From positions 31,655 through 95,654 of the forward strand of contig NZ_VWVV01000030.1 of the NCBI RefSeq assembly GCF_009830945.1: DNA of 64,000 nucleotides, in the 5' to 3' direction. The notes beneath the pieces are model-generated. The model worked only from the letters and a program-made list of their open reading frames with translations, made no database searches and was not told the origin of the DNA. The DNA is from Nocardiopsis sp. FR4 (lineage in GTDB: Bacteria > Actinomycetota > Actinomycetes > Streptosporangiales > Streptosporangiaceae). A program made the position numbers and the translations under genes. Shown piece by piece: positions 26,235 to 35,092 of this stretch (positions are counted from its first letter, which is position 1; the number at the start of each line of letters is the position of its first letter).

Positions 26235-27002
26235 TCAGGTCGACCTGATCCAGGGGATCCGATCGGGGTGCAGGAAGAAGGTGGTGCCGGGCGGCATGCC
26301 GTGTGATGCCGCTTCGGGGTGGCCGTGCCGGATGAGAGTGTCCACCGCGACCGCGTCGGCGAACGCTGCCGGGTCGGTGGCACGCAGGTGCCGCCATGAC
26401 CGGTTGGAGCGCATCGGGCAGGCTGTGCACGCCAGGTCCAGGTCTGCGGGCAGTTCGTAGTGGGCCAGGAAGGCGGCACAGTCAGTGCTCGTCCAGCCGA
26501 TATCGACCAGGGGACGGTGGAAGCGGACGTAGCGCGGGCCTATGGCCAAGGGGTGGTGAGCGTGTTCGAGAGCCTCCCCCGTGGCGCACTCGGCCACGAC
26601 CCCCTCGGGGACCGAGGTGGGGCGGGGGCAGCCGAGCAGACGGCGGGTGGTGTCGGCGAGGGAGATGCCCTGACGGCGGGCGCACACCTGGGGCAGACGT
26701 CCGGGGATGCCGTCCGGGGTGAGGGTGAACAGCGGTAGGGGGCACGACCGGTGACTGTTCAGGCACTCCTGGGCGGTGTCGCTGGTCTTGGCCCAGTGCC
26801 AGGGCTTGGCGGCCTCGGCGGCGATGTGGTGGAGCCGCTCCAGGTAGCGATAGGTCCGGGGCGGATACCACCGGGTGTCGGGAACCAGGACGGCGTCGAA
26901 GGCGGGGAGCGCTCCGTGTGCGGCCAGGAGCAGCAGGGTGGTCGCTCCGGGGCTGCCGTCCAGAAGCAGCAGTCGTTGCCGGGGTGGGGTGGGGTGGGTC
27001 AT
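26235..27002 (-). CDS. PAPS-reductase-like (adenine nucleotide alpha-hydrolase) phage-type protein
   Basis: A 255-residue protein resembling the PAPS reductase-like proteins found beside methyltransferases in actinophages. Matching parts are LLLLAAHGALPAFDAVLVPD near the start, CARRQG, VRFHRPLVDIGWTSTDCAAF, CTACPMRSNRSWRHLR and a C-terminal FFLHPDRIPW. The N-terminal phosphate-binding loop is unusual (LDGSPGATTLLLL). Homologues may act in DNA modification, but the reaction is unknown. It lies 91 bases upstream of the methyltransferase on the same strand and has a weak ribosome binding site. Confidence 0.6.
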   Translation of the reverse strand: MTHPTPPRQRLLLLDGSPGATTLLLLAAHGALPAFDAVLVPDTRWYPPRTYRYLERLHHIAAEAAKPWHWAKTSDTAQECLNSHRSCPLPLFTLTPDGIPGRLPQVCARRQGISLADTTRRLLGCPRPTSVPEGVVAECATGEALEHAHHPLAIGPRYVRFHRPLVDIGWTSTDCAAFLAHYELPADLDLACTACPMRSNRSWRHLRATDPAAFADAVAVDTLIRHGHPEAASHGMPPGTTFFLHPDRIPWIRST

Positions 27003-27084
27003 CGGTGGTGGTCGGCCGGTGTCGAACGCCTCTACCTATCAAGAGGAACGAGGGTGGCGTTTGCGCTCATCTTCACCGGCCGAG

Positions 27085-27103
27085 TACGCAACACGTACGC
27101 ACG
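27085..27103. promoter_or_regulatory. Element operator site 2 (GTGCGTAC half-sites, 11-base spacing)
   Basis: GTACGCAACACGTACGCAC is the reverse complement of GTGCGTACGTGTTGCGTAC, matching site 1 at 24261 in 17 of 19 bases. It lies between the divergent PAPS-reductase-like gene (minus) and the HTH regulator (plus), about 190 bases before the latter. Confidence 0.5.
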
Positions 27104-27291
27104 GCCCTTCACGGGAATGGCCAGGTCCCTCTTTTCTGCGGTATTGAGACGCTTGTACAGGAGAGGGGCTTCGCCGGTCCGTAAGCAGATATCACGCATG
27201 CCGTGAGCAGCAATTATTGCTCCCCTCCTGCTCATTTCCTGCGAAGCGCGTTGTGCTCCATGGAACTCCCGACACGAAGGGAGTCTTCACG

Positions 27292-28032
27292 ATGCACAGC
27301 CATGAGCGGCCCTTTGAGGTGCTGCGGCAATCCGTGGATCTGCTCACCCTTGGGCCGGACCAGCCAGCCCTGCCGACGGGGGATCTGGGTGAGGTCGACG
27401 CGGTGCAGGTGGGTGCCGCCCAGGTACTGGAGCTGTTGCGTCACGCCCCCGCGGAAGTGGCCGATGCGCTCTGGCATCGCCTGTTCGCCCGTTCTCGGGC
27501 GGGTGAGGCGACCTGGACGGTGATCGCGGCCGGGGCGATGCTGCCGCGCATGGTCATCGCCTGTGCCCGGTACGCGCGCGTGCCCGCCCAGCACGTCCCG
27601 GACGTGGAGGCGGAAATGCTGACCGCCCTGGTGGAACAGGTGCGCTCCCTTCCACCGGACGTGGCCGATGTGGGGGCGCGGTTGTGGTCGGCGGTGGCCA
27701 ACACCGCCAGCCGGTACGGCTACCGTCACCTGCGCGATGCGCACCGGTGGGTGGAGTACAACCCCAACGCGCACACCACCGACCAGGCCATCAGCGGTCG
27801 GGGCCCGGTCACGGTTCTGGCCGAGGCCGTCCGCGCGGGGGTGCTGTCCCCGGTGGAGGCCGACCTGGTCGCGCGGACCCGGTTGGAGCGCGGCACGCTG
27901 GCCCGGGTCGCCCAGGAGTTGGGCTTGGCCTACATCACCGCACGTCGCTGGCGCCGCATGGCCGAGGCCAAGCTCGTCGCCGCCCTGAAGGAGAAGAAAA
28001 CCGCGGAGGCGATGAGCGCTTTCGGGCTCTGA
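27292..28032 (+). CDS. Sigma-like helix-turn-helix protein, probable element regulator
   Basis: The 246-residue protein ends in a helix-turn-helix like sigma factor region 4 (LVARTRLERGTLARVAQELG, then LAYITARRWRRMAEAKLV). The N-terminal part is helical and lacks sigma region 2, so it is unlikely to be a full sigma factor. I do not recognise a named family. The ATG at 27292 follows GAAGGGA. It is the first plus-strand gene before the type IV secretion operon, 190 bases upstream of the pilin start, with a hairpin between. A role in controlling the transfer genes is an inference from position. Confidence 0.65.
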   Translation: MHSHERPFEVLRQSVDLLTLGPDQPALPTGDLGEVDAVQVGAAQVLELLRHAPAEVADALWHRLFARSRAGEATWTVIAAGAMLPRMVIACARYARVPAQHVPDVEAEMLTALVEQVRSLPPDVADVGARLWSAVANTASRYGYRHLRDAHRWVEYNPNAHTTDQAISGRGPVTVLAEAVRAGVLSPVEADLVARTRLERGTLARVAQELGLAYITARRWRRMAEAKLVAALKEKKTAEAMSAFGL

Positions 28033-28046
28033 ATTCCTCTTGATGT

Positions 28047-28068
28047 GTGAGGGGGGATTCCCCCTCAC
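28047..28068 (+). terminator. Hairpin after the HTH gene
   Basis: GTGAGGGGG (28047-28055) pairs with CCCCCTCAC (28060-28068) around GATT, just after the HTH gene stop. It may end that transcript or attenuate read-through into the secretion operon. No T tract follows. Confidence 0.6.
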
Positions 28069-28222
28069 CCGCAGAGGGATCACGACAGCCGGGGCGAAGG
28101 CGGTGTCAAGCGCCCACCGATACAACCCTTGACCGAAAGGAGGAGTCGGCTCTTCGCCCCGGCCTCTGCTCCATGTGGCCCTGCCGCGTTCTGCGGGTTC
28201 TCACCGAAACGAGGTGGAGATC

Positions 28223-28573
28223 ATGGAGGCGTTCAAGAACTGGCTCCGCCCCCTGCTGGTCTGCGTTGTGGCGGCGAGCCTGCTCCTGGGCTGGGCCGAC
28301 CTGGGGCCCGCCTGGGCGCAGGACGCCGAGGACCCCGGGGTGAGCGACCTGGACACCGTCATCACCAACATCCGCAACTGGATCGTGGGCCTGTTGGTGG
28401 TGCTGGCCACGCTGCTGCTGACCATCGGCGGCCTGCGCTACCTGCTGGCCGGAGGCGATCCGGGCGAGGTCAACAAGGCCAAGGACACGTTGAAGTACGC
28501 CGCGCTGGGCTACCTGGTGGCGACCCTCGCCCCGATCCTGGTGCAGATCCTGCGCGGGTTCGTGGGGCTGTGA
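28223..28573 (+). CDS. TrbC/VirB2-like conjugative pilin
   Basis: A 116-residue small membrane protein with the pilin layout. It has a signal sequence (about residues 8-32, ending PAWAQDAEDPG), then two hydrophobic helices (NWIVGLLVVLATLLLTIGGL and YAALGYLVATLAPILVQILR) joined by a short polar loop with GGDPGEVNKAKDTLKY. This is the TrbC/VirB2 fold that polymerises into the conjugation pilus. The ATG at 28223 follows GAGGTGGAG. It opens the plus-strand secretion operon and overlaps the next start as TGATG. Confidence 0.82.
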   Translation: MEAFKNWLRPLLVCVVAASLLLGWADLGPAWAQDAEDPGVSDLDTVITNIRNWIVGLLVVLATLLLTIGGLRYLLAGGDPGEVNKAKDTLKYAALGYLVATLAPILVQILRGFVGL

Positions 28574-30033
28574 TGCGCCCGTGGACTGCGGCGGCCCTCG
28601 TCGTCTTCCTCAGCGGCGCGGTCCTGGTCGGATCGCCCGCGGGTGTGGTGGCCGCACCACTTCCCGCGGACACCGTCGAGGAACCGGGCGAGCCCGTGCC
28701 GACCGATGCTGAGGAGTGCGGGACCTTCGACTACGGATGCCGGGTCTCGGTCGGCTTCTACGGCTGGGTCGCCGAGTTCATCGCGGACAGTGTCGAGTTC
28801 ACCATCACGCTGGCGGCGCTGCCCGCACTGGCCACCCCTGTGCCCACCGACGGGGTCAGGACGGCGTGGGGTGAGGTCCTCACCGTCACCAACACCTTGT
28901 ACGTCCTGGTGGTCGTGGCCGCCGGGGTGCTGCTGATGAGCTACCAGACCGTGCAGACCTCCGCCGGGGTCAAAGAATTGCTGCCCCGGGTGGTGCTGGG
29001 GTTCATCGCCGCCAACTCCTCCTTCCTGCTCACCGAGATGATGCGTGAGCTGGCCAACGGCATCGCCGTGAACATGCTCGACGGAGCGGTCACCGTCGAC
29101 AACTTGACCACCACGCTGAGACGGGTGCTGGGTGATCCGCGCGGTGAAGCCGTCGTGGTGATGCTGATGATGCTCATCGCCGCGCTGCTGTCCTTCTTCT
29201 TCCTGCTCGCGGCGATCGTGCGGATCGTGCTGTGGTTCCTGCTGACCGTGACCGCTCCCCTGGCGCTGGCCTGCCACGCCCTGCCCCAACTCGACGGGCT
29301 CGCGCGCCTGTGGTGGCGGGCGATGGGCGCGCTGATGGTCATCCAGATCGCTCAGGCCCTGGTGCTGCGCCTGGTGGTGACCCTGTTCCTGTCCCGGGGA
29401 GCCGCCCCGGGTTTCGTCGAGGCGGCCCAGGACACCACCGACGTCCTGCTGATCTTGTGCTGCATGTACGTGATGGTGCGCATCCCCTTCTGGGCGTTCA
29501 AGCAGGTGTTCAACTACCAGAAGTCGCCCCTGGTCAAGGGGGCCAAGCTCGCGGTCAGCCTGCTGGTCTTCCGGGGCCTGGGTAAGGCGTTCGCGGCCAA
29601 GAAGGCCGGGGCAGCCGCCGCTGGCGCCGCACGCGGGACGGCCCGTGCCCCGGCTGCGGCACCGGCACCCGCTCCCCCTCCTGTGGCGCGCAGGTGGCAC
29701 CAGCCCGAGTTGCCGGACTTCTCGGCGCGGCTGCCCTACCGGCAGGAGGCGTTGCCGGGGATGGACCGGCAGATCGACCGGCGTGCCCAGGCCCGGTTGC
29801 GGGAGCGGCGCCGCTATCACCAACCCGAACTGCCGCGCCCCCGGCCAAGGGCGAAGGCACGGTGGCGGCAGGAGCCGTTGCCGCAGTGGAGCGAACCTCA
29901 GCCGCGGCAGGAGATGTTGCCGGGTGCCCGGAACCTGCCGCCGCCCCGGCCACGCCCCCAGCAGCCCGCGCTGTTCGCTGCCCCCGCCCGGCCTCGTTCG
30001 CAGTCTCGTCCCCGTCCTCGAAGGAGGTCGTGA
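28573..30033 (+). CDS. VirB6/TrbL-like membrane channel protein with Pro-rich repeat tail
   Basis: A 486-residue polytopic protein likely to form the inner-membrane part of the secretion channel. It has a signal sequence, a short domain with two cysteines (ECGTFDYGC) and five to six hydrophobic helices (about residues 75-310), including AALLSFFFLLAAIVRIVLWF. The cytoplasmic tail is rich in Pro, Gln and Arg. The tail has repeated short units: RWHQPELP and RYHQPELP, then RQEALP, RQEPLP and RQEMLP. The stop-start overlap with the pilin gene (TGATG) shows coupling. The repeats may bind another secretion subunit. Confidence 0.78.
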   Translation: MRPWTAAALVVFLSGAVLVGSPAGVVAAPLPADTVEEPGEPVPTDAEECGTFDYGCRVSVGFYGWVAEFIADSVEFTITLAALPALATPVPTDGVRTAWGEVLTVTNTLYVLVVVAAGVLLMSYQTVQTSAGVKELLPRVVLGFIAANSSFLLTEMMRELANGIAVNMLDGAVTVDNLTTTLRRVLGDPRGEAVVVMLMMLIAALLSFFFLLAAIVRIVLWFLLTVTAPLALACHALPQLDGLARLWWRAMGALMVIQIAQALVLRLVVTLFLSRGAAPGFVEAAQDTTDVLLILCCMYVMVRIPFWAFKQVFNYQKSPLVKGAKLAVSLLVFRGLGKAFAAKKAGAAAAGAARGTARAPAAAPAPAPPPVARRWHQPELPDFSARLPYRQEALPGMDRQIDRRAQARLRERRRYHQPELPRPRPRAKARWRQEPLPQWSEPQPRQEMLPGARNLPPPRPRPQQPALFAAPARPRSQSRPRPRRRS

Positions 30034-30960
30034 GTGTCGCGTGTACGTATGCCCGCTGATGTGGAGCGCGAGGACAAGATCCTGGCCGGGCTCACCGCCC
30101 GGCAGTTGGTGATCATCGGTGTTCCGGGGGTCGGGGTGTGGGCCGCCTACTCGGCGTTGGGGCACCTGGTGCCGCCGCTGGTGGTCGTGGCCGTAGCGGT
30201 CCCGGTAATGGGTGCCGCGGTGGCCGCTGCCCTGGTCCAGCGCGACGGGTTGAGCCTGGACCGTCTGCTGTTGGCCGCGCTGCGCTTCGGCCGCTCCCCC
30301 AAGCGCCGAACGACGGGGCCTCGCGAAGCGGCTCCGATGCCCTCGTGGGTCGACGCCACCGCACCACCGCTACCGGCCCCGCTCAACCTGCCGGTGCGGG
30401 CGATCTCCGATGAGGGGGTGGTGGATCTAGCCGAGCACGGGTGCGCGGTCCTGGTCTCCTGCTCCACGGTGAGTTTCGCGCTGCGCACCCCCGACGAGCA
30501 GGCCGGGCTGGTGAACGGGTTCGCGTCCTATCTGAACTCGCTCACCACCCCCGTGCAGTTCCTCATCCGCGCCGAGTCCATCCGGTTGGACCCTCTGGTG
30601 GACGCCCTCGACCAGGCGGCGCCGCACCTGCCGCACCCGGCGTTGGAGCGTGCGGCCCGCGACCACGCCGACTACCTGGCTGACATGTCCCAGTCCCGTG
30701 ACCTGCTGCGGCGCCAGATCGTCCTGGTGCTCACCGAGCCCGGTGACGTCTCGCACGGGGCCGTCACAGTGCGGCGACGCGCCGAGGACGCGGTGAGAGG
30801 GCTGGCCACCGCCGGCTCCAGAGCCCACGTGCTCACCGGTGGCCAGGTCGCCGCGGTGCTCTCTTCCACGGCCGAACCGGCCAGCAAGCACACCCCCGCG
30901 GAAGGGCTCGCCAACCCCGATGCGGTGATCACGGGTCCCGTCTACGAGAGGGAGGCCTGA
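30034..30960 (+). CDS. PrgI-family type IV secretion protein
   Basis: A 308-residue protein starting RVRMPADVEREDKILAGLTA, then RQLVIIG and two membrane helices (about residues 26-66), as in the PrgI/VirB3-like family that binds the VirB4 ATPase. The C-terminal 200 residues form a soluble domain with LRTPDEQAGLVNGFASYLNS, as in SCO6880-type actinobacterial homologues. The GTG at 30034 follows AAGGAGG. It is directly upstream of virB4, one base between stop and start, as expected for partners. Confidence 0.8.
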   Translation: MSRVRMPADVEREDKILAGLTARQLVIIGVPGVGVWAAYSALGHLVPPLVVVAVAVPVMGAAVAAALVQRDGLSLDRLLLAALRFGRSPKRRTTGPREAAPMPSWVDATAPPLPAPLNLPVRAISDEGVVDLAEHGCAVLVSCSTVSFALRTPDEQAGLVNGFASYLNSLTTPVQFLIRAESIRLDPLVDALDQAAPHLPHPALERAARDHADYLADMSQSRDLLRRQIVLVLTEPGDVSHGAVTVRRRAEDAVRGLATAGSRAHVLTGGQVAAVLSSTAEPASKHTPAEGLANPDAVITGPVYEREA

Positions 30961-30961
30961 G

Positions 30962-32749
30962 GTGTTCACCCGCAAGAAAACCCCGGTTGCCGGGGGTGAG
31001 GGGCTGGTGGCCGCCGAGGTGGAGGTCGCTGTTCGCCACCTGCGTGTGGGAGGCGGTGTCAGTGCGAGCTGGGCGGTGACCGGCTACCCCGCCGAGGTCG
31101 GCCACGGGTGGATGGAACCCCTGCTGACCTACCCCGGGCGACTCGACGTGTCCCTGCACATCGATCCGGTCCCCGCGCAGACCGCCGCCGACCGGCTGCG
31201 CAGACAGATGTCCCGGCTGGAGGCCTCCAGCCGCACCACGGCGGAGAAGGGCAAACTGGAGGACTTCGAGGCCGAGGTGGCCGCTGAGGACGCCCGGGAG
31301 ATGGCCGCTTCCCTGGCCCGGGGCGAGGGCAAGCTGTTCCGGGTCGGGCTCTACCTCACCATCCACGCGCGCACGGCAGAGGAGTTGGCCGAGGAGGTCG
31401 ACCACGTCCGCTCCCTGTGCTCCTCGATGCTGCTCGACCTGCGCCCAGCCTCCTACCGCCAACTCCAGGGGTGGGTCTCCGCCCTGCCGTTGGGTGTGGA
31501 CCTGCTCGGCCAAAGGCGCAGCATGGACACCGCCGCCCTGTCCGCCTCCTTCCCCTTCGCCAGCCCGGACCTGGCCGTACAGACCAGCGACCGCGCCGTG
31601 CTCTACGGGCTCAACGTCAGCAGCGCGGGCGTGGTGGTCTGGGACCGGTGGGCGGGCGACAACTACAACAGCGTGGTCCTGGCCCGATCCGGGGCGGGCA
31701 AGTCCTACTTCTGCAAACTCGACCTGCTCCGCTCCCTGTACACCGGGGTAACCGCCGCGGTCATCGATCCCGAGGACGAGTACACCCGTCTGACCCAGGC
31801 GGTGGGCGGCACCGTCATCCGACTCGGCGCCCCGGACGTCCATCTCAACCCGCTCGACCTGGCGCTGGACGCCTCCGCCCGGCGCGACGCGGTGTCCCGG
31901 CGCGCGCTGTTCCTGCACACGTTGATGGCGGTGATGCTCGGCGGCGCCCTGTCCGCGCGGCACCGCGCCGCACTGGACCGCGCCCTGGTGGCCACCTACC
32001 GGGCTGCCGGGATCACCGCCGACGAGAAGACCTGGTCACGCCCGGCTCCGCTCATGAAGGACCTGGTGGCCGCCCTGGAGGCGGACTCCGACGAGCACGC
32101 CCAGGACCTGGCCCTCCAGCTCCAGCCGTTCGTGAGCGGGTCCTACTGCGAGCTGTTCCGGGCGCCCACCACCCAGCGCCCCACCGGGCACCTGGTGTCG
32201 TGGTCGCTGCGCCAACTGCCCGAGGAGCTCAAGGCGGTCGGCACGCTGATGGCGCTGGACTCGATCTGGCGCACCGTGGCCGACGCCACCCCCGACCACC
32301 CGCGCATGGTGCTCGTGGACGAGGGGTGGATCCTCATGTCCGAGCCCGAAGGGGCGAAGTTCCTGTTCCGGCTGGCCAAGGCCGCGCGCAAGCGGTGGAC
32401 CGCGTTCGGGCTGGCCACCCAGGACGCCGCCGACGTGCTCGGCAGCGAGTTGGGCAAAGCGATCGTCGCCAACAGCGCGACCCAGATCCTCATGCGGCAG
32501 GCACCCCAGGCCATCGGCCAGGTCGCCGAGGCCTTCTCCCTGTCGGAGGGCGAACAGCAGTACCTGCTCACCGCCTCCCCCGGTGATGCCCTGCTGTGCA
32601 GCGGCGCGGACCTGCGGGTGGCCTACCGGGTGGTGGCCAGCGACGCCGAACACGCCCTAGTCACCACCGACCCCGCCGAACTGGCCTCCTCCCACACCGG
32701 CGAGGACTTCCCTCTGTGGGAGGACGAGGACGGGGAGGAGTTGCTGTGA
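30962..32749 (+). CDS. virB4: VirB4-type conjugation ATPase
   Basis: Energises pilus assembly and substrate transfer in type IV secretion. The 595 residues contain an N-terminal domain that contacts the membrane subunits, then a RecA-like ATPase: Walker A ARSGAGKSYF near residues 241-250, IDPEDEYTRL, Walker B MVLVDEGWILM near 449-459, and a C-terminal SATQILMRQAPQAIGQV. The GTG at 30962 starts one base after the preceding stop, and the end overlaps the coupling protein by GTGA. Confidence 0.93.
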   Translation: MFTRKKTPVAGGEGLVAAEVEVAVRHLRVGGGVSASWAVTGYPAEVGHGWMEPLLTYPGRLDVSLHIDPVPAQTAADRLRRQMSRLEASSRTTAEKGKLEDFEAEVAAEDAREMAASLARGEGKLFRVGLYLTIHARTAEELAEEVDHVRSLCSSMLLDLRPASYRQLQGWVSALPLGVDLLGQRRSMDTAALSASFPFASPDLAVQTSDRAVLYGLNVSSAGVVVWDRWAGDNYNSVVLARSGAGKSYFCKLDLLRSLYTGVTAAVIDPEDEYTRLTQAVGGTVIRLGAPDVHLNPLDLALDASARRDAVSRRALFLHTLMAVMLGGALSARHRAALDRALVATYRAAGITADEKTWSRPAPLMKDLVAALEADSDEHAQDLALQLQPFVSGSYCELFRAPTTQRPTGHLVSWSLRQLPEELKAVGTLMALDSIWRTVADATPDHPRMVLVDEGWILMSEPEGAKFLFRLAKAARKRWTAFGLATQDAADVLGSELGKAIVANSATQILMRQAPQAIGQVAEAFSLSEGEQQYLLTASPGDALLCSGADLRVAYRVVASDAEHALVTTDPAELASSHTGEDFPLWEDEDGEELL

Positions 32750-35067
32750 CCCGTTGGTTCATCGACGTGGGAGAACTCCCTACCACCGTGGGAACCTTCG
32801 TGGCCGAGGTGGCCCTCGACCACGGTCTGCTGCTTCTCATGGCCCTTCCCCCCGGCGTGATGGGCCTGATCATCCTCGGCCACATCGTGAGGTGGGTGCG
32901 GCAATGGGGGTGGGGGCGCCACGCTCGCCTGGTGGAGATCCTGCCCCCGCCCCAGAGCGATCTGGCTGGAGCCGAGGATCTGTGGCGTCAGATGCTGGGC
33001 ACGCTGCGCCCCTGGTGGAAACGCCTGCTATTCGGACAACCCCACCTGGTGTGGGAGTACACCATGAGCGTGCACGGGCTGCACATCCGTATGTGGGTGC
33101 CCGGCCCGTTGCCGCCCGGCATGGTCGAACGTGCGATCTCGTCTGCCTGGCCGGGAGCCTCGGTCAGCGTCCGTCATGTGGCCAGCCCGCGCGAGGAGGC
33201 GTACGCCCACGCGGGCGCGGTCCGCCTCGCCCGCCCAGACCACTACCCCATCAAGGACCGCTTCGAGGAAGACCCCCTGCGCGCCCTGATCGGTGCGGCC
33301 GGGGATCTGGCCAAGGACGAGGAGGTCCTGGTTCAGGTGGGGGTGCGCCCGGTCACCGGGCGTCGGCTGCGCCGCGCCAACCGGGCCGCGGCGTCGCTGC
33401 GCTATGACTACACCCCGCGCTCCAACGCCTTCGACGCCCTCACTCCGGGGCGGCACCGGGCGGCGAGCCTGCTGGCCCTGCGCCCTGAGGCCGGGCGGGA
33501 GATCCAGGCGATCCTGAACAAGTCCACCCAGCCCCGCCTGGAGACACAGATCCGCTACCTGGTCCTGTCTCCCGGCCGTGACGGTGCCTCCCGGCAGCGG
33601 CGCCGGGGGCGCGCGCACGCCGTGGCCGCCGCGTGGGCGGTCTTCAGCGGCCACAACTACTACCAGCGTCGCCGGCTGTGGCTCTGGGCCCGTGAGCGGG
33701 CCCGAGCCCGCACCATGGGTTCAGGTGACCTGCTGACCGCGCGCGAGCTGGCCGCCATCGCCCACCTGCCCCTGGACGAAACGGTTCCCGGATTGCAACG
33801 AGCTCCTGCCCGACCGGTGCCGCCCCCGCCGCAGGTAGCCACCGACATGCCCCAGGCCCGCGTGCTGGGAACGGCCGAGCAGAGCGAACGGCGCACCGTG
33901 GCCCAGCGCACCGCTGACGCACGCCAGCACACCCACATCATCGGCGGGACCGGTGTCGGGAAGACCACGCTGCTCATGGGCATGGCCTTGGACGACATCA
34001 CCAAGGGGCGCGGCTGCGTGATCATCGAGCCCAAGGGCGAGTCCGACCTGCTGCTCTCCCGGATACCGGAGTCGGCCATGGACCGGGTCATCCTGATCGA
34101 CCCCGATGACGACGCCCCTCCCCCGAGTCTGAACGTGCTGGGCGGTCGCGATCCGGTGCGCACCGCTGACCTGGTCACCGGTATCTTCTCACGGATCTAC
34201 CGCGAGTCCTGGGGGCCACGGACCGACGACATCCTGCGCTCGTGCTGTTTGACCCTCTCGGCCACCCCGCAGGCGTCCCTGGCCAACGTGCCCCGACTGT
34301 TAGAGAACACGAGTTTCCGTCGCCGGGCCACGGCCCACCTGGACAGCGACTCGGTCCTGGCCGGGTTCTGGCGCTGGTACGAGGGGCTGTCCGATCAGGC
34401 CCGCGCCCATGCGACCGCTCCGCTGCTGAACAAGCTCAGAGCCGTGCTGCTGCGGGACTTCGCCCGTGACCTGCTGGCCGCCCGGCCCCAGCACTCGCTG
34501 GACCTGCCCGAGCTGCTCGACCGCGATGCCGTGGTCATCGCCCGTCTGCCCAAAGGGGTCGTGGGCGAGGACACCTCCGCCCTGCTGGGGTCCCTGGTGC
34601 TGGCCCAGACCTGGAGCGCCGTGCTGGCCAGGGCCCGCCAGCGTGAGGCCGAGCGCCGTGACATCGGCGTCTTCCTGGACGAGGCGCACAACTTCCTGAC
34701 GCTGCCCTACGGGCTGGGCGACATGCTCGCCGAAGCGCGCGCCTACCGGGCCGGCCTGGTGCTCGCCCACCAGGATCTGGCCCAGCTCCCCCGGGACCTG
34801 CGTGAGGCCACCAGCACCAACGCCCGCTCCAAAGTCTTCTTCGACCTGAGCCCCGAAGACGCCCGGGCCCTGGTACGCCACGTCCAGCCCGAACTCACCG
34901 AGCACGACCTGTCCCACCTGGCCCACTACCAGGCAGCCGCGCGCCTGGTCACCCACGGCGCCTTGAGCCCGGCCTTCACCCTGCGCACCCGACCCCTGCC
35001 CCCGCCCGTCCCCGGCCGGGCCACCGCCGTGCGCAAGGCCGCGAGAGCCAACCGCGTCCGACCCTAG
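32746..35067 (+). CDS. TraD/VirD4-type coupling ATPase
   Basis: Links the DNA substrate to the secretion channel and pumps it. The 773 residues have an N-terminal membrane helix (about residues 28-50), a long domain with YTMSVHGLHIRMWVPGPLPP, and the ATPase core: IIGGTGVGKTTLL (Walker A, about 398-410), CVIIEPKGESDLLL, and the Walker B region IGVFLDEAHNFL followed by VLAHQDLAQLPRDLR. The size and layout fit actinobacterial TraD-like proteins. The start GTG at 32746 overlaps the virB4 stop. Confidence 0.9.
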   Translation: MTRWFIDVGELPTTVGTFVAEVALDHGLLLLMALPPGVMGLIILGHIVRWVRQWGWGRHARLVEILPPPQSDLAGAEDLWRQMLGTLRPWWKRLLFGQPHLVWEYTMSVHGLHIRMWVPGPLPPGMVERAISSAWPGASVSVRHVASPREEAYAHAGAVRLARPDHYPIKDRFEEDPLRALIGAAGDLAKDEEVLVQVGVRPVTGRRLRRANRAAASLRYDYTPRSNAFDALTPGRHRAASLLALRPEAGREIQAILNKSTQPRLETQIRYLVLSPGRDGASRQRRRGRAHAVAAAWAVFSGHNYYQRRRLWLWARERARARTMGSGDLLTARELAAIAHLPLDETVPGLQRAPARPVPPPPQVATDMPQARVLGTAEQSERRTVAQRTADARQHTHIIGGTGVGKTTLLMGMALDDITKGRGCVIIEPKGESDLLLSRIPESAMDRVILIDPDDDAPPPSLNVLGGRDPVRTADLVTGIFSRIYRESWGPRTDDILRSCCLTLSATPQASLANVPRLLENTSFRRRATAHLDSDSVLAGFWRWYEGLSDQARAHATAPLLNKLRAVLLRDFARDLLAARPQHSLDLPELLDRDAVVIARLPKGVVGEDTSALLGSLVLAQTWSAVLARARQREAERRDIGVFLDEAHNFLTLPYGLGDMLAEARAYRAGLVLAHQDLAQLPRDLREATSTNARSKVFFDLSPEDARALVRHVQPELTEHDLSHLAHYQAAARLVTHGALSPAFTLRTRPLPPPVPGRATAVRKAARANRVRP

Positions 35068-35092
35068 CCACCACCCCTTGGGAGGTTTCGCC

